Positions 7,833 through 15,264 of a DNA stretch of 64,000 nucleotides are shown here, piece after piece. Under the pieces are notes generated by a model that saw only the letters and a list, made by a program, of their open reading frames with translations, was not told the origin of the DNA and made no database searches. The translations under genes and the position numbers were made by a program. How positions within the stretch are numbered: position 1 is the first letter of the stretch; every line of letters starts with the position of its first letter. Where the stretch lies: NCBI RefSeq assembly GCF_021183625.1, contig NZ_CP089214.1, forward strand, positions 1,550,001-1,614,000. The letters are read 5' to 3'. This DNA is from Nocardia asteroides. Its GTDB lineage: Bacteria; Actinomycetota; Actinomycetes; Mycobacteriales; Mycobacteriaceae.

Positions 7833-9122
7833 ATGGCGTGGGATTTCGAGACCGATCCGGAGTACGGGGCGGAGCTGGAGTGGGCGGCGGAGTTCGTCCG
7901 CACCGAGGTCGAGCCGCTCGACCTGCTCTACCCGAATCCCTACGACCGCACCGACACCGAGGCCATGGCGCTGCTGCGGCCGCTGCAGGAGCGGGTCAGG
8001 GAGCGCGGCCTGTGGGCCTGCCACCTCGGCCCCGAACTCGGCGGCCCCGGCTTCGGCCAGCTGAAGCTGGCGCTGCTCAACGAGGTGCTCGGCACCTCGG
8101 TCTGGGCGCCGTCGGTCTTCGGCTGCCAGGCGCCGGACTCGGGCAACGCCGAGATCCTCGCGCACTACGGCACGCCGGAGCAGAAGGAGCGCTGGCTGCG
8201 GCCGCTGCTGGCCGGAGAGATCGGCTCCTGCTACGTCATGACCGAGCCCACCGGCGGCGCCGACCCCGCGCTCTTCACCGCGCGCGCGGTGCGCGACGGT
8301 GACGAGTGGGTGATCGACGGCGAGAAATGGTTCAACTCCAATGCCGAGTTCGCCGCCTTCCACATCGTCATGGTGGTGACCGATCCGGCGGCGGGCGCGT
8401 ACCGCGGCATGTCCATGTTCATCGTGCCCGCGGGCACGCCGGGGCTGGAGATCGTGAAGAACTTCCACGTGCGCGGGTTCAGCGAGCACGAGGGGCACCT
8501 GCGCTTCACCGGCGTCCGGGTGCCCGCCGACCACCTGCTCGGCGCGCAGGGGCAGGGGTTCGTCGTCGCGCAGACCCGGCTCGGCGGCGGGCGGGTGCAC
8601 CACGCCATGCGCACGGTCGCGCTGGTACGGCGGGCCTTCGACATGATGTGTGAGCGCGCGGTCTCCCGGCAGGTGCGCTCCGGCGCGCTCGGTTCGCTGC
8701 AGATGACGCAGGAGAAGATCGCGGACAGCTGGATCGAGATGGAGCAGTTCCGGCTGCTGGTGCTGCGCACGGCGTGGCGCATCGACCGCGAGCGGGACTA
8801 CCTGAAGGTGCGCAAGGACATCGCCGCCATCAAGGTCGCCATGCCCAAGGTCATGCACGACATCGCGCAGCGCGCGCTGCACCTGCACGGCGCCATCGGC
8901 GTCAGCGACGACCTGCCCTTCGTCGACATGCTCAGCTACGCCGAGGTCATGGGGCTGGCCGACGGCCCGACCGAGGTGCACAAGATCACACTGGCCCGCG
9001 AGGTGCTGAAGACCTACGCGCCCGGCGACCCGGTGTACCCCTCCGGCTACCGCCCCGCCCTGCGCGAGCGGGCCCGCGACCTGGTCGCGCGGCGGCTGGA
9101 GCACGCGGTGGGCAATCTGTAG
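7833..9122 (+). CDS. Acyl-CoA dehydrogenase family protein
   Basis: This 429-residue flavoenzyme shows the FAD-contact block CYVMTEPTGGADPALFTARA (residues about 131-150) and the substrate-domain motif DGEKWFNSNA. The C-terminal helical motif LHGAIGVSDDLPF followed by ADGPTEVHKITLAREVL is also present. The ACAD10/11-like signature GPTEVH in place of a clear catalytic Glu segment suggests the subgroup of acyl-CoA dehydrogenases acting on hydroxylated or branched acyl groups, but substrate is uncertain. It starts 2 nt after the TetR stop with GAAAGG upstream and closes the likely SDR-TetR-FadE operon. The reaction is alpha,beta-dehydrogenation of an acyl-CoA passing electrons to ETF. Confidence 0.9.
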   Translation: MAWDFETDPEYGAELEWAAEFVRTEVEPLDLLYPNPYDRTDTEAMALLRPLQERVRERGLWACHLGPELGGPGFGQLKLALLNEVLGTSVWAPSVFGCQAPDSGNAEILAHYGTPEQKERWLRPLLAGEIGSCYVMTEPTGGADPALFTARAVRDGDEWVIDGEKWFNSNAEFAAFHIVMVVTDPAAGAYRGMSMFIVPAGTPGLEIVKNFHVRGFSEHEGHLRFTGVRVPADHLLGAQGQGFVVAQTRLGGGRVHHAMRTVALVRRAFDMMCERAVSRQVRSGALGSLQMTQEKIADSWIEMEQFRLLVLRTAWRIDRERDYLKVRKDIAAIKVAMPKVMHDIAQRALHLHGAIGVSDDLPFVDMLSYAEVMGLADGPTEVHKITLAREVLKTYAPGDPVYPSGYRPALRERARDLVARRLEHAVGNL

Positions 9123-9124
9123 CG

Positions 9125-9805
9125 GTGCACGCATCGTTGAACCCGGCCCCGCGTGAGCGGATGGCAGCCGCGCGGCGCCGGGCCCCCGCTCCCCCGCTGC
9201 AGGCCGCCGTCCTGGTGGCCGCGGTCCTGGCCGCCGCGCTCGCCGCGCACGGCGCCACCGTCGTCGGCGACCGGCCGATCTGGATCACGGCGCTGCTCGC
9301 CGGGATCTGGATCATCTTCCCCGCACTGCTGCTGACCAGCGTGTGGCGGATGCACGCCGCCGTCGGCGCGAAGCCGGGGCGGGTGCTCGGGCCGCTCGAG
9401 CTCGGCGCCGCCGCCGCGTCCGCCGCGGCGCTGGTGCTGCTGGTCGACGGTTCGCCGTTCGCGGCGCTGCCCGCCGCCGTCGGCGCGGTCGCCGGTGGCG
9501 CGGCGCTCCTCGTCCACCTGCGCGGCCGCAGGCGCCGGGAGCGGCGCAGTGCGCTCCGCGCCACCGGAAGGGAGGTCGAGGCGGTGATCACCGACGACGG
9601 GCTCGGCCGGTTCCGGCCCACCCCGAACCCGAAGCTCACCCGGATCACCGTCGAGTACGGGGACCGGATACTCACGCTGCCCGCGCAGCAGGTTCCGGCG
9701 CGGCCGCTCGCCGTCGGCGACCGGGTCCGGCTGTGGGTGGATCCGGCCGATCCGGAGCGGTGGACCGCGGCGGCGGACAACGGGGTCTCGCGGCTGCTCG
9801 ACTGA
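9125..9805 (+). CDS. Hypothetical membrane protein with DUF3592-like C-terminal domain
   Basis: About 226 residues from GTG 9125 (2 nt after the previous stop); ATG 9161 is a shorter alternative, and neither has a convincing ribosome site. The N-terminal half has four hydrophobic segments in two pairs. The C-terminal half is a small beta-rich domain with TGREVEAVITDDG..., a strand pattern VEYGDRILTLPAQQV and VGDRVRLWVDPADPERW. This arrangement is characteristic of DUF3592-type proteins whose soluble part resembles an OB-like fold. Function is unknown. It may be co-transcribed with the acyl-CoA dehydrogenase. Its stop is 1 bp from the stop of the convergent TPR gene. Confidence 0.65.
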   Translation: MHASLNPAPRERMAAARRRAPAPPLQAAVLVAAVLAAALAAHGATVVGDRPIWITALLAGIWIIFPALLLTSVWRMHAAVGAKPGRVLGPLELGAAAASAAALVLLVDGSPFAALPAAVGAVAGGAALLVHLRGRRRRERRSALRATGREVEAVITDDGLGRFRPTPNPKLTRITVEYGDRILTLPAQQVPARPLAVGDRVRLWVDPADPERWTAAADNGVSRLLD

Positions 9806-9806
9806 G

Positions 9807-11723
9807 TCAGCAGACGGGGAGCGGATCGCGGAGGTCGGGGCTGCCGCCGTACCGGGCCGTCATCAGTTCGGCGTAGCTCTGCAGCGCCCGGCGGCCGTCC
9901 GGCATCAGGAGCGGCGGGGGTGGGGCCATCGGGAGGGTCGCACTCGCGATCAGCGCGCCGACACCGCGCACCGGTTCGGCGCTGTCCGCCTGCGGTACGG
10001 CGGTGCCGGACAGCGGCGACCAGGGCGCGAGGCCATCGAGATCGATCGCGAACTGCTCGTCCCCGGTTCCGCTCGGTGACGTGTACACGCCGGCGTTGAT
10101 GGTGCTCTCGACCAGATCGGCGACCAACTGCGCGTCGCCGGCGGCATCGGCCATGGCGAAGAGCCGCGCCGTCGCGTCCCGCAGCGTGCCGTTCCAGGAC
10201 GAACGGAGGGCCGCGCGGTCGAACTGGAAACGCGTCCCGTCCAGGTACAGCACGGCCGGGATCATGGCGCGCAGCGCCGCGTCGAGCAGTTCGGCTCGCT
10301 CCGGCGCGTCGGTCGGCATCGCCCTTGCGCGGAAGAACATGGCCGTCGCGCGGCCCGCGTCGATCCTGGCCACCCGGTCGGGCAGGTCGAGCGCAGCCAG
10401 CAGTTCCGCCGCTCGCTCGAATTGCTCTTCGGCCTCGGCGAATCGCTCGGCCGGCACGTAGATGAATCCCAGGTTCGCCACGCATGCCGCGAAGCGATCG
10501 GCGATGCCGAGCCGTTCGTAGATCTCCAGCGCGGCGCGTACGGCCGCTTCGGCTTCGTCGAACCGCCGCAGTGACGTGAAGGCACTGGCGAGTGCGACCG
10601 AGCAATCGGCGATGTGATTCTCGTTGCCGAGTTTCCGCTCGAGTTCACGGGCGGGGAGCAGCACCTTCTCGGCGTCCTCGAAACGCTTGATCTCGGTGTA
10701 GAGGTAGCCGAGGTTGACGAGGCAGCCCGAGCTGTACTGATCCAGACCGAGCTCGGCCGACTGCTCCCGCATTCGCAGGAACCAGTCCTCGGACTCCGGA
10801 TACCGCCCGCTGAAGAGATACAGGGTACCCAGGCTGATGCCGACGAGGAGCGCTTGTGCGCGGTCACCGATGTGGAGTAGCGCTTCCCGGCTCTCGAGCA
10901 GGGCTCGCTCGGCGATCTCGTACTGCCCGAGCAGCATATGGGCCTGCCCAAGATTGGCTGTGCACATCGCTGTCTCGTGCGCCAGGTTCAGTGTGCGAAA
11001 GGTCTGCATGGCGTTGGTCAGCACACGTACCGCGATCAGTGGACGTCCGGTCGCCATATAGGAACCCGAGAGTGCGAGCGAACAGGTGGCGACCCGGCTC
11101 TCGTCACCGTTCGTGATATGCCGCTGAATGCAGCCGAGGAGCAGCTCCTCGCCTTCCTCGTAACGGCCCTGCGAAATGTAGGCGTGGGACAAGCTTTGTT
11201 CGATATCGGTGACCACGGAGGCAGAGTCGCTCTCCCCCGACGCGGAATGGAACCGTTTGGCGAGCATCAGGACTTCTTCGGCCTCGACATAGCGACCCAT
11301 CGTCCAGTAGAGGCCGCCCAGGTTGTAGTTGCAGAGCGCGACCGCGACGTCGTTTCCGAGGGTGGCGAAAGCACCGCGAAGCGCGGTGATCCCTTGCTCG
11401 GCCTGCGCGAAACGACCGGTCTCCCGATATACCGCGCAGAGCCCCTGCATGGCATGGCCGGCGTGCTCGACCATGTGCAGCCGGATGAAGCCCTCGAATG
11501 TCGCCATGAACGCACGCTCGGCCTCGGCGAACTGTCCGGCCGAAGCCCGCGCGGCCGCCTCCCCGCCTCGGCAGCCGACCGCCACCGCCTCCTGACCCGC
11601 CGCGCGGTACAGCTCGCTCGCCATCGCGAACTCCGCCGCGGCATCTCGATGGCGATGCTCGGCCATGAGACTCGAACCCCGCGCCTTGTGCTGGCTCGCC
11701 CGGTGTAGATCCGCCGTGCCCAT
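9807..11723 (-). CDS. Tetratricopeptide-repeat protein
   Basis: This 638-residue protein is built of about ten TPR-like helical hairpins across residues 5-470, each recognisable by patterns such as NLGGLYWTMGRYVEAEEVL, NLGQAHMLLGQYEIAERAL, NLGYLYTEIKRFEDAEKVL and NLGFIYVPAERFAEAEEQF. The last 170 residues are non-repetitive, with a Pro-rich stretch before the C-terminus. It has no signal peptide, membrane segment or visible enzymatic motif. The ATG at 11723 is set by an excellent ribosome site (GGAGGTGGCG). The C-terminal segment looks like the region that joins TPR arrays to CHAT proteases in actinobacteria, but no CHAT catalytic His/Cys block is present. A scaffold or regulatory role is likely; the partner is unknown. 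Confidence 0.8.
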   Translation of the reverse strand: MGTADLHRASQHKARGSSLMAEHRHRDAAAEFAMASELYRAAGQEAVAVGCRGGEAAARASAGQFAEAERAFMATFEGFIRLHMVEHAGHAMQGLCAVYRETGRFAQAEQGITALRGAFATLGNDVAVALCNYNLGGLYWTMGRYVEAEEVLMLAKRFHSASGESDSASVVTDIEQSLSHAYISQGRYEEGEELLLGCIQRHITNGDESRVATCSLALSGSYMATGRPLIAVRVLTNAMQTFRTLNLAHETAMCTANLGQAHMLLGQYEIAERALLESREALLHIGDRAQALLVGISLGTLYLFSGRYPESEDWFLRMREQSAELGLDQYSSGCLVNLGYLYTEIKRFEDAEKVLLPARELERKLGNENHIADCSVALASAFTSLRRFDEAEAAVRAALEIYERLGIADRFAACVANLGFIYVPAERFAEAEEQFERAAELLAALDLPDRVARIDAGRATAMFFRARAMPTDAPERAELLDAALRAMIPAVLYLDGTRFQFDRAALRSSWNGTLRDATARLFAMADAAGDAQLVADLVESTINAGVYTSPSGTGDEQFAIDLDGLAPWSPLSGTAVPQADSAEPVRGVGALIASATLPMAPPPPLLMPDGRRALQSYAELMTARYGGSPDLRDPLPVC

Positions 11724-11841
11724 CGCCACCTCCGAACCGTCGTTCCACTCCGCCGACCGGAGCGTAGGAGCAGCCAGGAGCACTGCCAATCCACCGTTCG
11801 GAGGACAGCGCGGAAGATCCGCGTAACTCTCGGAACACCGG

Positions 11842-11870
11842 TTCACTTTCGGCTACTGTCCGGAAGTGAA
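11842..11870. promoter_or_regulatory. 29 bp inverted repeat before the FadD gene
   Basis: Arms TTCACTTTCGG and CCGGAAGTGAA (11 bp, one mismatch) are separated by CTACTGT. The repeat lies 30 bp upstream of the acyl-CoA synthetase start codon and overlaps a TACTGT -10-like hexamer. Length and symmetry suggest a dimeric repressor operator. Confidence 0.55.
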
Positions 11871-11900
11871 GCACCCTCTCCGCTCGCCCTGAGGAGCCGC

Positions 11901-13442
11901 ATGTACCCCGGCGCACACGTCGACCGCTTTCCGGACAAGGCCGCGGTGGTGGTGGCCGAAACCGGGGAGACGCTCACCTATCGGCAGCTGGAGGAGAATT
12001 CGGTGCGGCTCGCGCGGCACCTGCACGAGGCCGGGCTGCGCCGCGGCGACCACCTCGCGCTGCTCTCCGGGAACGACCCGAAGGTGTACGAGGTCTATTG
12101 GGCCGCGCTGCGATCCGGGCTTTACATCACGGCGGTGAACCGGCACCTGTCGGCGCCCGAGATCGCCTACATCGTGAACGACTGCGGGGCACGGGCGCTG
12201 ATCGTCTCGGCGGAGCCGGCCGAGGTCGCGGCGGAGGTGCTGGCGCAGACGCCCGCGGTGGAGCTGCGGCTGGCGTTCGGCGGGGAGGTCGCGGGGTTCG
12301 GGTCGTACGAGCGGGCGCTGGCGGCCGCCTCGGCGGAGCCGCGCGCGGACGAGCCGCGCGGCGCGGACATGCTGTACTCGTCCGGCACGACGGGGCGGCC
12401 GAAGGGCATCCGGCAGCCGCTGCCTGAGCGCCAGGTCGGGGACGCCCCCGGCGACACCTACACCGCCATCTTCGGCCCGCTGTACGGCTTCGACAGCGAC
12501 ACCGTCTACCTCTCCCCCGCCCCGCTCTACCACGCGGCGCCGCTGCGCTTCGGCGGCGTGGTGCACGCGCTCGGCGGGACGCTGGTCATCATGCGGAGGT
12601 TCGATCCCGAGCAGGCGCTGGCCGCGATCGAGCGGTTCCGGGTGACGCACAGCCAGTGGGTGCCGACCATGTTCGTGCGCATGCTCAAGCTGGACGCGGC
12701 GATCCGCGGCCGGTACGACGTGTCGAGCCTGAAGGTCGCGGTGCACGCGGCGGCGCCGTGCCCGGTCGAGGTCAAGCGGGCGATGATCGAGTGGTGGGGC
12801 CCGATCCTGTTCGAGTACTACAGCTCCACCGAGGCCAACGGCGCCACCTTCATCGATAGCGAGCAGTGGCTGCGCAAGCCGGGGTCGGTGGGCACCGCCG
12901 GGCTCGGCACCATCCGGATCTGCGGCGCCGACGGTGCCGAGCTACCGGTCGGCGAGATCGGCACCGTCTACTTCGAGCGCGACGAGCTGCCCTTCGCCTA
13001 CCACAACGACCCGGCCAAGACCGCCGAGGCGGTGCACCCCGCGCACCCGGCCTGGACCACCACCGGCGACATCGGCTACCTGGACGAGGACGGTTACCTC
13101 TTCCTCACCGACCGCAAGGCGTTCATGATCATCTCCGGTGGCGTGAACATCTACCCGCAGGAGGTGGAGGACGCGCTCGCGCTGCACCCGAAGGTGCTCG
13201 ACGTGGCGGTGATCGGGGTGCCGGACGAGGAGATGGGCGAATCGGTGCTCGCGGTCGTGCAGCCCGCGCCGGGCGCCGAGCCCGGCCCCGAGCTCGCCGA
13301 CGAGCTGCGCGGTTACCTGCGGGAGCGGATCGCGCACTACAAGGTGCCGCGCACCGTCGACTTCTCCGACGATCTGCCGCGCACGCCCACCGGGAAGCTG
13401 GTCAAGGGGAAGTTACGTGCCCGGTATGTGACCGGCCGATGA
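11901..13442 (+). CDS. Acyl-CoA synthetase (FadD-type, AMP-binding)
   Basis: This 513-residue adenylate-forming enzyme activates a carboxylic acid with ATP and CoA. It has the P-loop LYSSGTTGRPKGI (residues about 156-168), the A5 motif YYSSTEA and the A7/A8 block TGDIGYLDEDGYLFLTDR. The A10 catalytic lysine is in PRTPTGKLVKGKLR near the C-terminus. The order and length match medium/long-chain FadD proteins, close in style to mycobacterial FadD4 (inference from overall sequence feel). It starts with ATG 11901 preceded by GAGGAG. It is divergent from the TPR gene, with a long inverted repeat in its promoter, so it is probably repressed by a dimeric regulator not encoded adjacent to it. Confidence 0.92.
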   Translation: MYPGAHVDRFPDKAAVVVAETGETLTYRQLEENSVRLARHLHEAGLRRGDHLALLSGNDPKVYEVYWAALRSGLYITAVNRHLSAPEIAYIVNDCGARALIVSAEPAEVAAEVLAQTPAVELRLAFGGEVAGFGSYERALAAASAEPRADEPRGADMLYSSGTTGRPKGIRQPLPERQVGDAPGDTYTAIFGPLYGFDSDTVYLSPAPLYHAAPLRFGGVVHALGGTLVIMRRFDPEQALAAIERFRVTHSQWVPTMFVRMLKLDAAIRGRYDVSSLKVAVHAAAPCPVEVKRAMIEWWGPILFEYYSSTEANGATFIDSEQWLRKPGSVGTAGLGTIRICGADGAELPVGEIGTVYFERDELPFAYHNDPAKTAEAVHPAHPAWTTTGDIGYLDEDGYLFLTDRKAFMIISGGVNIYPQEVEDALALHPKVLDVAVIGVPDEEMGESVLAVVQPAPGAEPGPELADELRGYLRERIAHYKVPRTVDFSDDLPRTPTGKLVKGKLRARYVTGR

Positions 13443-13495
13443 ATCTGCGCTCCCCGGTCCGTCGGTACCGACAACCGGATCGAGGAGGAATCGCC

Positions 13496-14110
13496 GTGAC
13501 GACCGTGATCGCCGACATCACCATGTCCCTGGACGGCTACGTGACCGGAGCGGGCGCGGGCCCCGGCCGCGGACTCGGCGATGCCGAGGAGCTGCACGCC
13601 TGGGTGAGCGAGCGGGACGAGGTGGACAGCGACGTCCTGCGCGACGCCACCGCCATCAGCGGCGCGGTGATCATGGGCCGCGGCCTCTACGACGTGGTCG
13701 ACGGCCCCGGCGGCTGGACGGCCGACATGGGTTACGGCGCGCAGGAGGCGGCCACGCCGCCGTTCTTCGTGGTCACGCGCGCGGCCCCGGCCGAGAGCAG
13801 GCTGGTGCGGGAACTCGGCCTGCGGGTCACCTTCACGGACTCGCTGCCGTCGGCGATCGACCGGGCCGCGACGATCGCCGGGGACGGCGCGGTGGTGCTC
13901 ATGGGCGGCGGTGAGCTGATCGGCCGCGCGCTGGAGGCCGGCCTGGTGGACGAACTACGACTGCACCTGGCTCCCCTGGTGCTCGGCGCCGGCACCCCGC
14001 TCTTCCGGCCGGGCACCCGCCGCCACTACCGGCAGCGGGAGGTCCGGCCCTCCCGCAATGCCTGCCACCTCGTCTACGAGCGGATCACTTCCAGTACGCC
14101 TGGAACTTGA
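13496..14110 (+). CDS. Dihydrofolate reductase / RibD C-terminal-like protein
   Basis: This 204-residue protein opens with VIADITMSLDGYVTG, the signature of RibD_C/YwjB-type reductases, and contains VIMGRGLYD (cofactor loop), FFVVTRAA and GGGELIGRALEAGLVDELRLHLAPLVLGAGTPLF, all standard positions in the fold. Such enzymes use NADPH; true folate activity is usually unproven. The GTG start at 13496 is chosen because a strong GAGGAGGAA lies 7 nt upstream. The last 26 bp overlap the end of the convergent siderophore-interacting gene. Confidence 0.85.
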   Translation: MTTVIADITMSLDGYVTGAGAGPGRGLGDAEELHAWVSERDEVDSDVLRDATAISGAVIMGRGLYDVVDGPGGWTADMGYGAQEAATPPFFVVTRAAPAESRLVRELGLRVTFTDSLPSAIDRAATIAGDGAVVLMGGGELIGRALEAGLVDELRLHLAPLVLGAGTPLFRPGTRRHYRQREVRPSRNACHLVYERITSSTPGT

Positions 14111-14801
14111 TCGACTCCTTGCTCAGCCCGTGCTTGGTCTTGAGCGTCTTGACGATCGAGCGCGTGGTGCGGCCGTCGCACGCGACCCAGCCGAAGGTGC
14201 CCTGCTTCAGGGCGATCCCCTCGGCGGCCTCGCGCAGCAGCCTGCCGTCGTCCACCCGCTGCACCCAGGTGACCTCGTGCTGCGGGCTTGCCTGCACCGG
14301 GAGCGTCGGGTCGGACTCGTACTGCCACTCCAGCCACACCCGCGCGGGCGTGTCGCCGAGCGCGCGCAACAGCGAGTTCACGGCGGGCAGCGAGGCGGTG
14401 TCGCCGAAGATCACGAACTCGGCGGGCACCGGGTCCGGGATCGCGAAGTTGGAGGCCCCGATATTCTTCATCGCCGACGCCTCGATCACCTCCCCCACCT
14501 GCGCGTTCTCCGCCCACACCGAGGCCGGGCCGTGGTGCAGCGCGAACTCGACGCCGAAGGTGTCGTTCTCGGCGTCCTGGTCGACCAGGGTGTAGCCGCG
14601 CTGGCGGTAGTTGCCCTTGCCGTCGTCGAACCAGATCCGGATCCACTGGGTCGGATGCACCGGATAGTCGGCGAGCAGGCCGCCCGCGGTGAACCCGACC
14701 CGGATGTACTTGTCGGTGATGGCGCGGACCGAAGTGACGGTCAGCTTGTAGTTGTCCGCACGGTAGGCCTTCATCATGAGGCCTTCTAGACCCTTGCTCA
14801 T
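14085..14801 (-). CDS. Siderophore-interacting protein (NAD(P)H/FAD ferric reductase)
   Basis: This 238-residue protein belongs to the ViuB/YqjH family, which releases iron from ferric siderophores by reduction in the cytoplasm. It has the FAD-binding RxYT-type motif in RQRGYTLVDQD (residues about 65-75), the HHGPASVWAENAQVG block and the NAD(P)H-domain start FVIFGDTASLPAVNSLL. The SKGLEG N-terminus is kept because the IdeR-like box and a -10-like TAGGCT lie immediately upstream, giving a leader of only a few bases. Met9/Met10 with a GAAGG upstream is the alternative start. Iron-dependent repression is strongly suggested by the box. Confidence 0.92.
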   Translation of the reverse strand: MSKGLEGLMMKAYRADNYKLTVTSVRAITDKYIRVGFTAGGLLADYPVHPTQWIRIWFDDGKGNYRQRGYTLVDQDAENDTFGVEFALHHGPASVWAENAQVGEVIEASAMKNIGASNFAIPDPVPAEFVIFGDTASLPAVNSLLRALGDTPARVWLEWQYESDPTLPVQASPQHEVTWVQRVDDGRLLREAAEGIALKQGTFGWVACDGRTTRSIVKTLKTKHGLSKESIKFQAYWK

Positions 14802-14805
14802 AAAG

Positions 14806-14824
14806 TCAGGTTAGCCTAACCATT
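14806..14824 (-). promoter_or_regulatory. IdeR/DtxR iron box
   Basis: On the minus strand the 19-mer carries the core GGTTAGGCTAACC of the IdeR/DtxR consensus TTAGGTTAGGCTAACCTAA with 15 of 19 positions matching. It ends 4 nt before the siderophore-interacting protein start and contains the likely -10 (TAGGCT). Confidence 0.88.
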
Positions 14825-14865
14825 GGTGTTCGGAGAACACCTCTGCCGCACCAGATCGAATGCGC

Positions 14866-14909
14866 GCCCGGCCGGAGCCGCGAGCATGGCGTCGCGGCTC
14901 CGCGCGGGC
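14866..14909 (-). terminator. Hairpin after the 113-residue gene
   Basis: A perfect 10 bp stem (GGAGCCGCGA/TCGCGGCTCC) with an outer GCCCG/CGGGC stem lies 13 nt downstream of the stop at 14923 on the minus strand. There is no T-tract. It probably ends the peptidase cassette transcript before the iron-regulated promoter. Confidence 0.6.
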
Positions 14910-14922
14910 CCTTTACACCGAG

Positions 14923-15264
14923 TCAAGCGCTGTCGCGGGTCCGGCAGAACTCGGTTAGACCGCGCCGGAGGATGATCGCGGCGATCGTCAGTGCCAGGAT
15001 CCGGTCATCGCCGAGCGGCAGCGCCGACGCCACGGCCGTCACGTCGGCGGTGAAGTCACCGGTGAGCCCGGCGACGATCTGCGTATCGCAGACCGCTTCC
15101 CGGAATCTGTCAATCCGCTCCTCGAACCACCGCATCCCGAACCGGCGATGCTGGTCGTCGTCCACCACGCCCGCCCCGAGCCCCTGCCCGAGCAGCTGCG
15201 CACCGAGCGCGGCGTACAGCTCCTCGTCGTCACTCTCGGCGAGCAGTTCCAGGATGTCGATCAC
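14923..15264 (-). CDS. Hypothetical protein, coupled to metallopeptidase gene
   Basis: This 113-residue soluble protein is acidic at the N-terminus (DILELLAESDDEELYAAL) and predicted all-helical, with a hydrophobic segment LALTIAAIILRRGLTEF near the C-terminus that is more likely buried helix than membrane. It starts with GTG overlapping the stop of the upstream metallopeptidase gene (GTGA), so translation is coupled and the two products are likely partners. I do not recognise the family. A regulatory, chaperone or inhibitor role towards the peptidase is a reasonable guess only. Confidence 0.68.
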   Translation of the reverse strand: MIDILELLAESDDEELYAALGAQLLGQGLGAGVVDDDQHRRFGMRWFEERIDRFREAVCDTQIVAGLTGDFTADVTAVASALPLGDDRILALTIAAIILRRGLTEFCRTRDSA

